This document shows, piece after piece, positions 33,900 to 43,791 of a stretch of DNA of 64,000 nt. The position numbers were made by a program, and so were the translations under genes. This stretch comes from Sphingobacteriales bacterium 44-15. GTDB lineage: Bacteria; Bacteroidota; Bacteroidia; Chitinophagales; Chitinophagaceae. Below the pieces are notes generated by a model. It was not told where the DNA came from. It worked only from the letters and a program-made list of their open reading frames with translations, and made no database searches. Position 1 is the stretch's first letter, and the number at the start of each line of letters is the position of its first letter. Location of the stretch: assembly GCA_001899685.1 (NCBI GenBank), contig MKWG01000043.1, positions 248,001 through 312,000 on the forward strand. The letters are read 5' to 3'.

Positions 33900-33906
33900 T
33901 GCATGC

Positions 33907-34569
33907 ATGAAAGCAACAAATGTAATTTTTGACATGGACGGATTACTGATAGACTCCGAGCCGCTTTGGGAAGAAGCAGGTGCGGAGCTATTGCAGTCTT
34001 ATGGAGTTGAACTGACATCCGAACAATACCAAAGCTCTACAGGCTTGCGCACAAGGGAATGGATCACCCACTGGTTCAATCATTTTCATATTGACAATAA
34101 ATATGTGGAATCTGCCACGGCACAGATCATCAATGCCGCAATAGAAAAGATTGGAGCCAGGGGCGCAGGTATGCCGGGCGTGTCTCAGATATTTTCCTTT
34201 TTACAGGAGGAAGGGATCACTATGGCTATTGCTACTTCTTCTCCGCTACAGCTCGTAGATATCGTGGTGGAAAAGCTCAATATTGGTCAATACCTCACCT
34301 GCATGGTCTCTGCGGAAGATCTGCCTTACGGCAAGCCTCATCCTGCGGTATACCTTGACTGCGCCGCCCGCCTCGGGGTAACTCCCTCACAGTGTATCTG
34401 TTTTGAAGATTCATTTAACGGCATGATCGCAGTGAAAGCGGCAAGGATGAAATGTGTTGTTATACCGGCGCCCCATGTGCATCACCAAAACCGTTGGGAT
34501 GCTGCCGATCTCAAGCTCCGGAGCCTGCTTGATTTTGGAGCGAAAGAGCTGGAGCTATGTGAACAATAA
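33907..34569 (+). CDS. HAD phosphatase, HxpB (YniC)-like
   Basis: A 220-residue HAD hydrolase of the beta-phosphoglucomutase subclass. Motif I is FDMDGLLIDSEP (D9, D11), motif II the TSS in IATSSPLQLVDI, motif III the lysine in YGKPHPAVYLDCA, and motif IV ICFEDSFNGM. The cap is the helical C1 type. The pattern fits sugar-phosphate phosphatases such as E. coli HxpB (2-deoxyglucose-6-phosphate or hexitol phosphatase), but substrates of such enzymes are broad. It is followed by a heptad array and is convergent with rpsA. Confidence 0.88.
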   Translation: MKATNVIFDMDGLLIDSEPLWEEAGAELLQSYGVELTSEQYQSSTGLRTREWITHWFNHFHIDNKYVESATAQIINAAIEKIGARGAGMPGVSQIFSFLQEEGITMAIATSSPLQLVDIVVEKLNIGQYLTCMVSAEDLPYGKPHPAVYLDCAARLGVTPSQCICFEDSFNGMIAVKAARMKCVVIPAPHVHHQNRWDAADLKLRSLLDFGAKELELCEQ

Positions 34570-34572
34570 TTT

Positions 34573-34655
34573 GTCTCACTTCTTTGTGAGAAGTGAGAAG
34601 ATAAGCGTGAGGAGCTCACATTTGTCGTCTGTCGTCTCACGTTTGACATAATACC
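34573..34655. repeat. Heptad-word array, GTGAGAA vocabulary with ATGTCAA end
   Basis: From TCTCAC words through GTGAGAA units and GATAAGC to TCTGTCG and TCTCACG. It ends with TTTGACATAAT, the inverse of the ATGTCAA motif found in four other arrays. Confidence 0.65.
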
Positions 34656-34674
34656 AGAAGATTTGAGAAAATAA

Positions 34675-34707
34675 AAATCCGCTGCTGATCAGATCAGCAG
34701 CGGATTT
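34675..34707 (-). terminator. Intrinsic terminator of rpsA
   Basis: A perfect 16-bp inverted repeat (34675-34690 against 34692-34707) around a single base. Read on the minus strand it is followed by TTTTTATTTT, so it ends the rpsA transcript; a plus-strand role for the HAD gene is also possible. Confidence 0.9.
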
Positions 34708-34731
34708 AAGCTTTATAAAAAGACAGTGGGA

Positions 34732-36630
34732 TTATTCAGCAGACTTTTCTCCGCTATCACCCTGTTCCATCTTCTTCTTAAGTTCTGCAAGCACGCCCAG
34801 ATCTCCAAGCGTGGTTTTTTCTACCTTGCCCTGGATATCCTTCACTGCTTTTTTGGTTTTAGCAGCTTCGGCTTTTCTCTCTTTGTTTACAGCTTCTTTT
34901 TCATCAGCTTTTGCCTGTTCCCAGATACGTGTATGGCTCAGTAATATGCGTTTTTCATTTCTGTCAAACTCAATTACCACAAACTGCGCGGTTTCATCAG
35001 CACCAACAGTTTTCCCGTCTTCTTTAAACAAATGACGGTTGGGGGCAAAGCCTTCCAATCCATAAGACAACTGAACAATAGCTCCTTTTTCATCTTTCCT
35101 GATCACGGTGCCTTCGTGAACGCTACCTATAGCAAAAGTGTCCTGCAGCGCATTCCAGGGATCTTCTTCCAGTTGCTTATGCCCAAGCTGGAGCTTGCGG
35201 TTGTCTTTATCAATGCCGAGGATCACCACATCAATTTCATTTCCGACTTTAGTATATTCACTTGGGTGATTGAAACGTTTCAGCCAGCTCAGATCGCTGA
35301 TATGGATCATACCGCCAATACCAGGCTCAAGCTCAACAAACACACCATAAGGAGTGATATTTTTCACCAGTCCTTTATGACGGCTGTCAACCGGGTATTT
35401 GTTCTCAATTTCATTCCAGGGATCAGGTGTGAGCTGCTTGATGGAAAGGCTCATCTTGCGGGCATCCTTGTCGAGCGTTACCACTTTAGCTTCATGCTCG
35501 TCGCCCAGTTTGAAAAACTCTTTCGCATTAATAGGGGTATTAGCCCAGGTGATTTCGCTGACATGCACAAGCCCTTCCACTCCCGGAAGAATTTCAAGGA
35601 ATGCACCATAATCTTCGATATTCACCACTTTGCCTTTTACTACTTTGCCTTCAGCAATGGTTTCAGGCAGGGTATCCCACGGATGAGGCGTAAGTTGTTT
35701 CAGACCAAGGCTGATACGTTTTTTGTCATCATCAAAATCCAGCACCACCACATTCAGTTTCTGGTCCATTTTCAGCACCTCAGCAGGGTGGCTGATCCTG
35801 CCCCAGCTGATATCAGTGATATACAGCAACCCGTCGAGCCCGCCGAGATCAAGGAATGCACCAAAGTCAGTGATATTTTTGATGGTTCCTTCCAGTACCT
35901 GGCCTTTCTCAAGCTTGCTGATGATCTCAGCACGCTGTGCTTCTATATCGCTTTCAATAAGCGCTTTGTGAGAAACAACAGCATTTTTGATAGTTTCGTT
36001 GATCTTAACCACTTTGAATTCCATGGTTTTACCCACAAACTGGTCGTAGTCGGTTACAGGCTTCACATCAATCTGTGATCCGGGTAGGAAGGTTTCCATA
36101 CCAAACACATCCACGATAAGACCGCCTTTTGTTTTGCTGGTAACCAGCCCTGTAACCACTTCGCCGGTTTTATGCACTTCCACGATCCGTTCCCAGGCGC
36201 GTGTAATGCGGGCCTGTTTGCGGCTGAGGTGCAGATGACCCTCACGGTCTTCCTTCTCTACAACCATCACTTCTACGACATCCCCTACTTTTAAGCCCGA
36301 AAGATCGCGGAATTCGTTGAGCGAAACCAGACCATCGCTCTTGAAACCTATGTTTATTACAACATCAGTTTTAGTTAATCCTACTACAATTCCTTCAATC
36401 ATCTCATTATCAGAGATGGTTTTGAAAGTACCTTCATATACTGCATCGTACTTCTCTTTTTCATCTTTGCTGTAAGAAGATACATTGCGTTTGTCAATGC
36501 TCCAGTCGAAATCGTCGTGAGCAGTTTCCGGTTCGGCCGGCGCCAGTACAGGTTCTGTTGTTGTCGCTGCAGGTGCCTGGGCATCCTCCTGTACATCAGC
36601 GTTTGAGTTAACAATTTGATTTTCAGACAT
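34732..36630 (-). CDS. rpsA: 30S ribosomal protein S1
   Basis: A 632-residue protein read from the ATG at 36630 (MSENQIVNSNADVQ); the frame extends 96 bp upstream across the predicted promoter, so that longer form is rejected. An acidic, alanine/proline-rich N-terminal tail (to about residue 60) is followed by six S1 RNA-binding repeats, recognisable by the repeated GxV...GAFLDL...GLLYITDIS pattern. It binds mRNA on the small ribosomal subunit. The C-terminus is a charged helix. Genes here mostly lack Shine-Dalgarno sequences, so S1 is probably central to start selection, as in other Bacteroidota. Confidence 0.96.
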   Translation of the reverse strand: MSENQIVNSNADVQEDAQAPAATTTEPVLAPAEPETAHDDFDWSIDKRNVSSYSKDEKEKYDAVYEGTFKTISDNEMIEGIVVGLTKTDVVINIGFKSDGLVSLNEFRDLSGLKVGDVVEVMVVEKEDREGHLHLSRKQARITRAWERIVEVHKTGEVVTGLVTSKTKGGLIVDVFGMETFLPGSQIDVKPVTDYDQFVGKTMEFKVVKINETIKNAVVSHKALIESDIEAQRAEIISKLEKGQVLEGTIKNITDFGAFLDLGGLDGLLYITDISWGRISHPAEVLKMDQKLNVVVLDFDDDKKRISLGLKQLTPHPWDTLPETIAEGKVVKGKVVNIEDYGAFLEILPGVEGLVHVSEITWANTPINAKEFFKLGDEHEAKVVTLDKDARKMSLSIKQLTPDPWNEIENKYPVDSRHKGLVKNITPYGVFVELEPGIGGMIHISDLSWLKRFNHPSEYTKVGNEIDVVILGIDKDNRKLQLGHKQLEEDPWNALQDTFAIGSVHEGTVIRKDEKGAIVQLSYGLEGFAPNRHLFKEDGKTVGADETAQFVVIEFDRNEKRILLSHTRIWEQAKADEKEAVNKERKAEAAKTKKAVKDIQGKVEKTTLGDLGVLAELKKKMEQGDSGEKSAE

Positions 36631-36666
36631 GATAAATATCCCCAATGGTTTTAAAAATTGGGAGTG

Positions 36667-36697
36667 CAAAGGTAACCCCAAAATCACTAAAAGCCAA
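36667..36697 (-). promoter_or_regulatory. Promoter of rpsA
   Basis: On the minus strand TTGG (36697-36694), a 19-base spacer and TACCTTTG (36674-36667) form a near-ideal Bacteroidota promoter. The leader would be about 30 bases. Confidence 0.75.
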
Positions 36698-36797
36698 GCA
36701 AACCGTAATATTTTATGCAGATACAAAAAAACTTTTTTTATAATTTAAATCCAGATATTGCGTTCCTTAATTTCCATTTATTCAATGTAAAAAAATC

Positions 36798-37259
36798 ATG
36801 ATCACATTACATCTGATCCCTCTGTTCCAGAAAGACCTTGACAAACTGAAAGAAGAGATAACCCTTTATCCAAAAGATGAGCAACTTTGGCAGGTACGCG
36901 AAGGTATAAGCAATAGCGGCGGTAATCTTTGCCTTCACCTCACAGGAAGCCTGCAGCATTTCATCGGCGCCGTGCTTGGAGACTCCGGCTATGTGCGCAA
37001 CAGAGATGCTGAATTCCGACTTAAAAATGTTCCCCGCAGCAAACTTTTAGAAGATATAGACATTACCCGCAATGTTGTAACCGACACGCTCGAACAACTC
37101 TCTAAAAACGAGCTGCAGAAAGATTATCCCCTGCCGGTGCTCAATGAAGAAAAGACAAATACATCTTATTTCCTCCTGCACCTGCTGAGCCACCTGAATT
37201 ATCATATCGGGCAGATCAATTATCACAGGAGAATTATTGCAGGAAGCCCGGCCGAATAG
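36798..37259 (+). CDS. DinB-like protein (DUF1572 type)
   Basis: A 153-residue four-helix protein. The HLTGSLQHFIGAVLG helix and the C-terminal HLLSHLNYHIGQINYHRR helix supply the histidines of the DinB metal site; H54, H128-type and H132-type positions line up. Function is unknown; related proteins are putative metal-dependent transferases. It is divergent from rpsA and convergent with the YdcF-like gene, with a heptad array between. Confidence 0.82.
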   Translation: MITLHLIPLFQKDLDKLKEEITLYPKDEQLWQVREGISNSGGNLCLHLTGSLQHFIGAVLGDSGYVRNRDAEFRLKNVPRSKLLEDIDITRNVVTDTLEQLSKNELQKDYPLPVLNEEKTNTSYFLLHLLSHLNYHIGQINYHRRIIAGSPAE

Positions 37260-37273
37260 CTGCGCTCCGGAAT

Positions 37274-37332
37274 ATGTCAAATGTGAGAGGTGGGATGTGA
37301 ATGTCTTGTCGTTTCACCTTTCACGTCTCACG
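37274..37332. repeat. Heptad-word array, ATGTCAA subfamily
   Basis: Opens with ATGTCAA and ATGTGAG, passes AGGTGGG and ATGTGAA, and returns through TCGTTTC, ACCTTTC and ACGTCTC. It fills the spacer between two convergent genes almost completely. Confidence 0.7.
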
Positions 37333-37336
37333 ACAA

Positions 37337-38032
37337 TTAGTTCCCCATACTGTGCTGAACGGGCACGGTGTCCTCATACGCTGAAGGATCAATATTGCCA
37401 CGAAGAGTCCCTACCAATCTTTTCCAGAAGCTATCGCGTTGTGTAATGGAGATAAAATTTGCTTTAAAGGCCTTATCATAAGCAATGTCTGGATCAGTCA
37501 TGGAAGGCTGGATCTTTTTCAAAGTATCTGTTACCATCGGGATGATCCGGATATCCGGGCTTACCCTCCTGAAAGCATAGCTCCGGAGCAGCCTCGACTG
37601 GAAAGGGTCTGAGGCCAGCGCTACTTTATTAAATCCTAACTGCAATGCTTTTTTATAACCATAGTAGATATTTTCGGTGCTGTGCTCTGCTCTTGTTTCT
37701 GTAAAAACATGTTCCTGCGGAATGCCCAGCGCTTCCGCATACATAGCCATGATCTCTGCTTCATAATAAGGGCTATATACTGCACTTCCCGAATAGATAA
37801 TATTCCTGGCAATTCCCCGGTCATAAAGATATTTTGACCAGTAGACCCTGCCCTTCATAATAGTATCCCATCTTCCGTTTTGAAAGGGCACACCCGGAAC
37901 AACAATGGCATCAAACGGACCGGACTGCTCCGCTTCTTTTAAAAGCCGGCTGGCAGATTTGTTGGAAAAAGCACAGGACACAATGCTCAGGATTAAAAGC
38001 AGCCACATGCAATGACAATAGTTATAACGCAT
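37337..38032 (-). CDS. YdcF-like (DUF218) lipoprotein
   Basis: A 231-residue protein with a lipobox (LSIVSCAFS, C20), so likely a membrane-anchored lipoprotein facing the periplasm. The DUF218 marks are DAIVVPGVPFQNG, RNIIYSGSAVYSPYYEAEIM, MYAEALGIPQEHVFTETRAEHSTEN and KVALASDPFQSRLL. The family includes ElyC/SanA-type envelope proteins and a SAM-binding E. coli YdcF. The role is probably in the cell envelope, without a known reaction. It is 39 bp upstream of nothing in the same direction except the PBP1A gene's 3' end, so co-transcription with PBP1A (38072-40465) is possible. Confidence 0.85.
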   Translation of the reverse strand: MRYNYCHCMWLLLILSIVSCAFSNKSASRLLKEAEQSGPFDAIVVPGVPFQNGRWDTIMKGRVYWSKYLYDRGIARNIIYSGSAVYSPYYEAEIMAMYAEALGIPQEHVFTETRAEHSTENIYYGYKKALQLGFNKVALASDPFQSRLLRSYAFRRVSPDIRIIPMVTDTLKKIQPSMTDPDIAYDKAFKANFISITQRDSFWKRLVGTLRGNIDPSAYEDTVPVQHSMGN

Positions 38033-38071
38033 AGCTATAGTTACAAAAATTGTGGCGCCGCTTGTGCCTGT

Positions 38072-40465
38072 TCAATCTTTTTTCTTCCCGCCAAATAATC
38101 TTTTAAAAAAGCCCTTTTTCTTTTCTCCTTCAACAGGATCATTTTTGGATTTATCATCTTTTTTCCTGCCCTGGGCTTCCTGCTTTATTACTTCTTCTTC
38201 AGGAGTCAGCTTTGATTCTGTTGAGACCTTCTCTCTTCCGTCGCTTACGGGCACATCTATATACTGGCTTGCATCGCCTGAGCTGTAATTATCTCCTTCC
38301 ACAACGGGTGTGTCAGAAGCGGGTATCTCATTCCACCCCTGCAGCATTTCATTTTTCACGCTGGAAGGCTGCACAAACCTTGCCCTGGGATCAATGCCCA
38401 GGGTCTTATCCTTGTATATTTCCTGGAAAAAATAAGCCCAGATAGGCATCGCCATCTGTGCACCCTGGCCGATATAATTGTTTAATATCCTCAGTGCGGG
38501 GTCATCTGCGCCTACCCACACTCCGCCAAGCAACTGGGGTGTAAAACCCATAAACCAGCCATCAGCATTATTGTTGGTAGTCCCTGTTTTGCCTGCCACT
38601 TCGCTGGTAATACCATATGTGCTGCGCATAGCCCTGGCGGTGCCAAAGTCCACTACTCCTTCCATCATTTTTGTCATGATGAAAGCATCGGCTTCGCTGA
38701 TCACTTCCTTATGGGAGCTGGCGTATTGTTCCAGTACATTACCGTTACGGTCCTCAATACGGGTGATGTAATACGGAGTAGTATGCATGCCTCCGCCGGG
38801 GAACATACTATATACGCCCACCATCTCCATCAGCGACAGATCTGCTGCGCCCAGGGCTATAGAGGGATATGGCGGTATTTTGCTGGTGATACCGGACTCA
38901 TGTGCAAAATCAACAGTCCTGCTCACTCCAATGTCATTCATCAGCTTTGCTGCTGCAGTGTTGATGGACGCTGCAAGACAGTAACTTAACGGACGGGTAC
39001 CGGTATATTTTTTATCAGCGATCATTTTACCGCCCAGGTCTACAGGGTCCATGGGTATCTGGGTGTCCGGCGTATACCCGTTCATAATAGCCAGCGTATA
39101 GAGTATAGGCTTAAAGGTAGATCCTACCTGGCGTTTGGTATTATAATTGGCATGATCATATTTATAAGTCTTGAAATCTATTCCTCCCACCCATGCCTTT
39201 ACCTCTCCTGTAAGAGGGTCTGTTACAACAAATGCCGCCTGGAGCATCTGCCGGTGATACTTGATAGAATCAAGCGGCGACATTATGGTGTCTGTCTCCC
39301 TTTTGCTGTTCCATGCGAACACTTTCATGGGCGTCTTTACATTGAATGCCTTCCGTATATCTGCTTCCTTAATATCGTCGGCCGCCATATTGCGCCAGCG
39401 ATCGCTGCCTTTCATGGCTTTTTCAAGGATTGCCTTACCGTCTTTGGTCTTCCATACACTTCCGTCTTTTATATTCTTCTGGTTGTTAAATACTTTCTGC
39501 AGGTTAGGCATATGCCGTGCCACTGCCATTTCAGCATAAATCTGCATCCTCGGATCTATGGTCGTATAAATTTTCAGTCCGTCTTTGTATATGTTATAAG
39601 GCTCGCCTGTTTTAGGATTTTTATGTTCCTTGCACCATTGTTTTATATCATCTCTCAGGACATCTATAAAATATGGTGCGGAATTATTGTTCTCCGTCAT
39701 TTTCTCATAATTGAGCTTAATAGGCTTGAGCTTCAGCGTTGCGCCCTCAGCTTCGGAAATGAAATTATTGCGCACCATCTGTTGTATCACCAGGTTCCGG
39801 CTTTCCATGGAAGCTTTCGGGTTAGTACGTGGATTATACAGCCCGGTTGCACGCAGCATACCGATCAGCACTGCCGCTTCATCAATGGTCAGGCGATCAG
39901 GGTCTTTCTGGAAAAAAGTACGCGACGCATTTTTGATACCGTATACATGATCACTATATTCCACGGTATTCAGGTATAATGCAATGATCTCTTCTTTGGT
40001 AAAATTCCGCTCAAGCTTTATAGCAACAATATTTTCTTTCAGTTTTTCAATGATCCTGCGAAAAATATTTTTACTTCCCTGCCCGAGCATGTTCTTGGCA
40101 AGCTGCTGCGTAATAGTGCTGGCCCCGCCATCCCTGCCCAGATGTACCAGCGCCCGTACCAGTCCCCGGCCGTCAATGCCGGAATGATCATAAAACCGCT
40201 CGTCCTCCCTGGCAACAAGCGCATGTATGACATTGGGAGAAATATCCCTGTACGAAACATTTGTGCGATCGGTAATATAATACCGGCCTATGACACGCCC
40301 GGTAGAAGCATATACTTCAGATGCGGAAAGGATAGAGGGGTTTTCAAGCTCTGCCAGGGAAGGGAGCTTTCCAAAAACACCCCAGCTGATCAGCAGAATG
40401 AACAGGATACTACCTCCTACGCAGGTAAAAAAAACAATCCACAGGTATTTCTTGGCTTTTGTCAT
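38072..40465 (-). CDS. Penicillin-binding protein 1A (bifunctional class A)
   Basis: A 797-residue protein with a single N-terminal membrane helix (about 7-30). The glycosyltransferase domain follows (AREDERFYDHSGIDGRGLVR with catalytic E87, GASTITQQLAKNML, RIIEKLKE, IALYLNTVEY). The transpeptidase domain has the active-site S449 in STFK and the KTGTTNN motif. It polymerises and cross-links peptidoglycan in the periplasm. The C-terminal ~70 residues are charged and low in complexity (KKDDKSKNDPVEGEKKKG), as in other Bacteroidota PBP1A proteins. The PorW-like gene lies upstream on the same strand, 214 bp away. Confidence 0.96.
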   Translation of the reverse strand: MTKAKKYLWIVFFTCVGGSILFILLISWGVFGKLPSLAELENPSILSASEVYASTGRVIGRYYITDRTNVSYRDISPNVIHALVAREDERFYDHSGIDGRGLVRALVHLGRDGGASTITQQLAKNMLGQGSKNIFRRIIEKLKENIVAIKLERNFTKEEIIALYLNTVEYSDHVYGIKNASRTFFQKDPDRLTIDEAAVLIGMLRATGLYNPRTNPKASMESRNLVIQQMVRNNFISEAEGATLKLKPIKLNYEKMTENNNSAPYFIDVLRDDIKQWCKEHKNPKTGEPYNIYKDGLKIYTTIDPRMQIYAEMAVARHMPNLQKVFNNQKNIKDGSVWKTKDGKAILEKAMKGSDRWRNMAADDIKEADIRKAFNVKTPMKVFAWNSKRETDTIMSPLDSIKYHRQMLQAAFVVTDPLTGEVKAWVGGIDFKTYKYDHANYNTKRQVGSTFKPILYTLAIMNGYTPDTQIPMDPVDLGGKMIADKKYTGTRPLSYCLAASINTAAAKLMNDIGVSRTVDFAHESGITSKIPPYPSIALGAADLSLMEMVGVYSMFPGGGMHTTPYYITRIEDRNGNVLEQYASSHKEVISEADAFIMTKMMEGVVDFGTARAMRSTYGITSEVAGKTGTTNNNADGWFMGFTPQLLGGVWVGADDPALRILNNYIGQGAQMAMPIWAYFFQEIYKDKTLGIDPRARFVQPSSVKNEMLQGWNEIPASDTPVVEGDNYSSGDASQYIDVPVSDGREKVSTESKLTPEEEVIKQEAQGRKKDDKSKNDPVEGEKKKGFFKRLFGGKKKD

Positions 40466-40679
40466 GCAGTATTACAATTATAATTTATTAAAGAGGTAGT
40501 TGGTTATAAAAGCTTTTACTTATCATTTTTGTATTGCTTTTGCCTCCGCCCCCGAGACAAATGGGGGCGTAACCGGAACGCCGCTGCTTTTTGTCGTTTG
40601 AAAAAATATGCTCCGCATAGCTCTTTTGCAAATTTCGTGCAGATTAATATACATAAATATGCATTTATAATCAGATGTG

Positions 40680-43667
40680 TTAAAATTCTCCGGGATAGTT
40701 TTGTTTTACAAAATTTTTATACGCATCCACATCTTTTTGTGTCTTCAATACTTCGAGATTACCCTGAGAAATAACAGTAAAGGAATATTTATCTGCGGCC
40801 AGCCAGGGCACCACCTGCGCTCCTGCCACCGGGCGGGTGCGTTTTACATAATCCATTGCCGATGCAGCATCTGCAAATCCCGACATAAGGATCACCTTAT
40901 ACCGGTCATTGAGCGGCAGGATTTCCATCGCTATCTGCTGGCTGTAAAAAGACTCCCTGTTATAACGGGTGAATGCATTCTTCGCTTCGTTTATATATAC
41001 AGCATCCACCTTGTCCAGCAGCAGCGCCACAAAATGCGGCTCATTTGGATTGAACATGTAAGCAGACTGTTTGGGGATCTCTTTTTTAAACTGTGCAGAA
41101 TCAATAACTACATTATTTAGCCGCTTTTCGGGCGCTTTTATTTCAGCGGCCCTGTTTTTTTCAGGAGCAGCAGCCACCTGTTGCTGCTCACCTTTTTTCT
41201 GTATCTCCGGTACTTCAACAGCGGAGTCTTCTGCGGTACGTTCCACTTTCAGATCGGTGAGGTATTTTTCAATTTCTTTCCTTCGTTTTAATACACTGAT
41301 GATATTCTCCGCTTTTTTAGAAATGCCCGCTTCACGGTCAATACGGATCAGGTTTTGCAATGTGCTGACAGCAATGCTGTCTTCTCTCTGCCGGATATGA
41401 TATATAGCTTCAATATACAGTAATTGCTGTGTCCAGTATACATTGCCATAAAGGCTGTCTGCTTTGGCTTTTTGCTTAACGGCTTCCCCGAACTGCCCCT
41501 CAATAAATAAATTATAGATCTTCTCATACTGGCGCGTAGCATCATGCTTCAGCTTCGACTTCCGTTCTTCCATGCCCCTGGGATCATTAATATACTCAAG
41601 GTATTTGCTCTGCTTGAAATTTTGCGCCAGTATATCCCTGTATTGCTTTGCTTTTACAGGCATATTAAGCTTGCTGTAGCAGTACTGCAGATCAAAGATT
41701 GCCTCTTCCCGGTTGGGTGTATCGGGATAGCGGTTGAGCAGATCTTCATATTTCTTAACTGCTTCACCGTAATCCTCAAACTTATCTTTGAATATTTTGC
41801 CCAGCTTAAACAGGGCAGTCTGTATAGAATCATCCGATGCAGCCCGCATCTCGGGAGTGAGCGGAATTGTTTTCAATAATCCTTCATAGCTGATATCCGC
41901 AGGCGCTGCCTTTTCATTTTTTTGTAATTCCTGCGGTCCGGAAGGCACGGGTATTCCCGGCGCCTGCGGTCTTGCCTGGGCTGCTATATCTGTTTGCCGC
42001 CGCCAGTTATCTACATTAGGCCGGTTGCCCCAGGTATTTTTAAAATTGGAAAAGCCGCCTGATTTAAGTGCATTATTATAGAAGTACCACTCCCCCTTTC
42101 CCTGGTTGCCTGCAAATATATCTGCAGCAGCCTTATTTGCAAATGGATTATTAGGATTATACCCCAGCGAATCTGCTTCTTTCAGCCCTTTTTCCTTCCT
42201 CAGTCTTTTTACAGCGGACTTCAGGTATTTTTCCCGATCTGCTTCCGGCATATCTGCTATATGCTGCAGCGAATCTTCTATCTTTATTGTTTCAAGATAA
42301 CGGATCACCCCCGACAACGCCTGCTTTCTTTCCGTTACCTGCGCCGCATCATCAGCAACCTCCGGGCTGTTTATATCAAGGCTGTCATACGCACTATAGG
42401 CGAGTGTATAGTCTTTCTTTTCATAAGCAAGGTTGCCAAGATATAAATACGACCGGTTGCGTTGGGTAAGATCTTCAGGGTTATACTGCACACTCTTCAG
42501 CAACATGGCTTTAGCGCCATTAAAATTATTCCGCTGCATTTCCATATGCGCTGCGGTATAATAAATAATGCTGCGATAATTATAATACTTATCCCGCTTT
42601 GCCATTTTCAGCAGGGCAGCCAGGTTCTCTTCGATGATTTTTTCATCGTTCTCCCCCTGCGCCAGCCTTATCTGGTCAAGCCTTGCATACACTTCCATCA
42701 CGGGGTCAACCGTATGCTTTATACAAAGGTCATAATAGGTATTTGCATCCGCAGTTCTTTTGCCAAGCGCGAACAATTGTGCAATAAGAAATTCCCTGCG
42801 TGCTTTTTCAAGATTGTTTTCCACATTATCCAGCGCCGGTATCAAGTGCAGCGCGCAACTGTCCCACATTTCTTTTTTGTAAAAAAAATATGCCTGCATT
42901 TCTTCCAGTTGGGGCTTCAGCCTGCCGGGAAAGAAGCGGTCGCGCCGCAGGGTTTGAATAAGACCTGCAGCTTCACCATAAGCACTGTCTTCAATATACG
43001 ATCGCAGCAGCCAGGTCAGCGCCTCATTTCGCACGGGAGGCTGGCTGAATGCTTTTTGTACCACACCACGTTTTTCGGGGGTAGAAATGGAATAGACATT
43101 TCCTTCATCGTTAAGATTGCTGCCTATATATTTTTTGTATCCCAGCTCATCTTCATCTTTGGGCTGGAAATAATAGTTGATATACTGGAAAACCAAAGCC
43201 GCAGAATCAATATCTTTTTTAAAAAAATAAGCTTTGCCCATAAGCAGGTACATATCATCAATCCATTCATTGCGAAGGTCGTGCAGGAGAATGCCTGCAT
43301 TACATTTCATCAATACGGAGTCAAGCTCTGTTTTTTGTGCAGCTGTGGCGTCAAGCGTGTAGTTATAAAAAGGCAGCAATTGTGTAAAATCGTCCTTAAA
43401 AGCCATTTTGGCGCCGGCCACCACATCGTTGATCTTAATATTCGCATTAAAGAAAAAATTATAATGTGTGCTCATGCTCTGCAGCACTCTTCGTGGATAC
43501 TTGTATTTGGTGGTATAGGTTTTATCAGAGCCCAATATCCTGTTCTCGTATTTTTCAGGCTTTTTTATGTCGAGAGTAACATCTTTCTGAGCTACAGCAG
43601 ATGAAAAATACCCACAGCAAAATAAAAGCAGGAGTATAGCCGTTAAAGTGTATTTACCGTTGGGCAT
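40680..43667 (-). CDS. PorW/SprE-like TPR protein of the type IX secretion system
   Basis: A 995-residue protein with an N-terminal signal (to about VAQ, residue 27), possibly lipid-modified at CC in LLLFCCGY. Regularly spaced helical repeats of TPR type cover about residues 100-450 and 595-790 (for example DMYLLMGKAYFFKKDIDSAA, YLYLGNLAYEKKDYTLA, KYEDLLNRYPDTPNREEA). The C-terminus has a mixed alpha/beta SPOR-like domain (HFVALLLDKVDAVYINEAKNA ... ILPLNDRYKVILMSGF). This layout fits PorW/SprE, a lipoprotein needed for T9SS and gliding. A T9SS cargo protein is encoded at 24730. Identification rests on layout and remembered motifs, so it is likely but not certain. Confidence 0.68.
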   Translation of the reverse strand: MPNGKYTLTAILLLLFCCGYFSSAVAQKDVTLDIKKPEKYENRILGSDKTYTTKYKYPRRVLQSMSTHYNFFFNANIKINDVVAGAKMAFKDDFTQLLPFYNYTLDATAAQKTELDSVLMKCNAGILLHDLRNEWIDDMYLLMGKAYFFKKDIDSAALVFQYINYYFQPKDEDELGYKKYIGSNLNDEGNVYSISTPEKRGVVQKAFSQPPVRNEALTWLLRSYIEDSAYGEAAGLIQTLRRDRFFPGRLKPQLEEMQAYFFYKKEMWDSCALHLIPALDNVENNLEKARREFLIAQLFALGKRTADANTYYDLCIKHTVDPVMEVYARLDQIRLAQGENDEKIIEENLAALLKMAKRDKYYNYRSIIYYTAAHMEMQRNNFNGAKAMLLKSVQYNPEDLTQRNRSYLYLGNLAYEKKDYTLAYSAYDSLDINSPEVADDAAQVTERKQALSGVIRYLETIKIEDSLQHIADMPEADREKYLKSAVKRLRKEKGLKEADSLGYNPNNPFANKAAADIFAGNQGKGEWYFYNNALKSGGFSNFKNTWGNRPNVDNWRRQTDIAAQARPQAPGIPVPSGPQELQKNEKAAPADISYEGLLKTIPLTPEMRAASDDSIQTALFKLGKIFKDKFEDYGEAVKKYEDLLNRYPDTPNREEAIFDLQYCYSKLNMPVKAKQYRDILAQNFKQSKYLEYINDPRGMEERKSKLKHDATRQYEKIYNLFIEGQFGEAVKQKAKADSLYGNVYWTQQLLYIEAIYHIRQREDSIAVSTLQNLIRIDREAGISKKAENIISVLKRRKEIEKYLTDLKVERTAEDSAVEVPEIQKKGEQQQVAAAPEKNRAAEIKAPEKRLNNVVIDSAQFKKEIPKQSAYMFNPNEPHFVALLLDKVDAVYINEAKNAFTRYNRESFYSQQIAMEILPLNDRYKVILMSGFADAASAMDYVKRTRPVAGAQVVPWLAADKYSFTVISQGNLEVLKTQKDVDAYKNFVKQNYPGEF

Positions 43668-43791
43668 GAAGTTGTAGTTCGTAAAAGCTAATAAACTAAT
43701 TTTCAGCGAAATTATTTTAATTGTTTATTTTTTCAGGGTTAAGTTCTTTCAACTACGCCAAAGTGGTTATTTTTAACAGAAATAATGGAGA

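Noticed and set aside
34675-34707. Palindrome considered as an operator between two genes
   Set aside because: The stem is followed by a T run on the rpsA side, and both genes end here, so a terminator is the simpler reading.
35032-36078. 348-codon plus-strand open frame
   Set aside because: Lies antisense inside rpsA, whose six S1 repeats are unmistakable. The predicted protein has no family character.
42462-43604. 380-codon plus-strand open frame
   Set aside because: Antisense to the PorW-like gene; its composition (rich in H, F, I, C) is that of a shadow frame.
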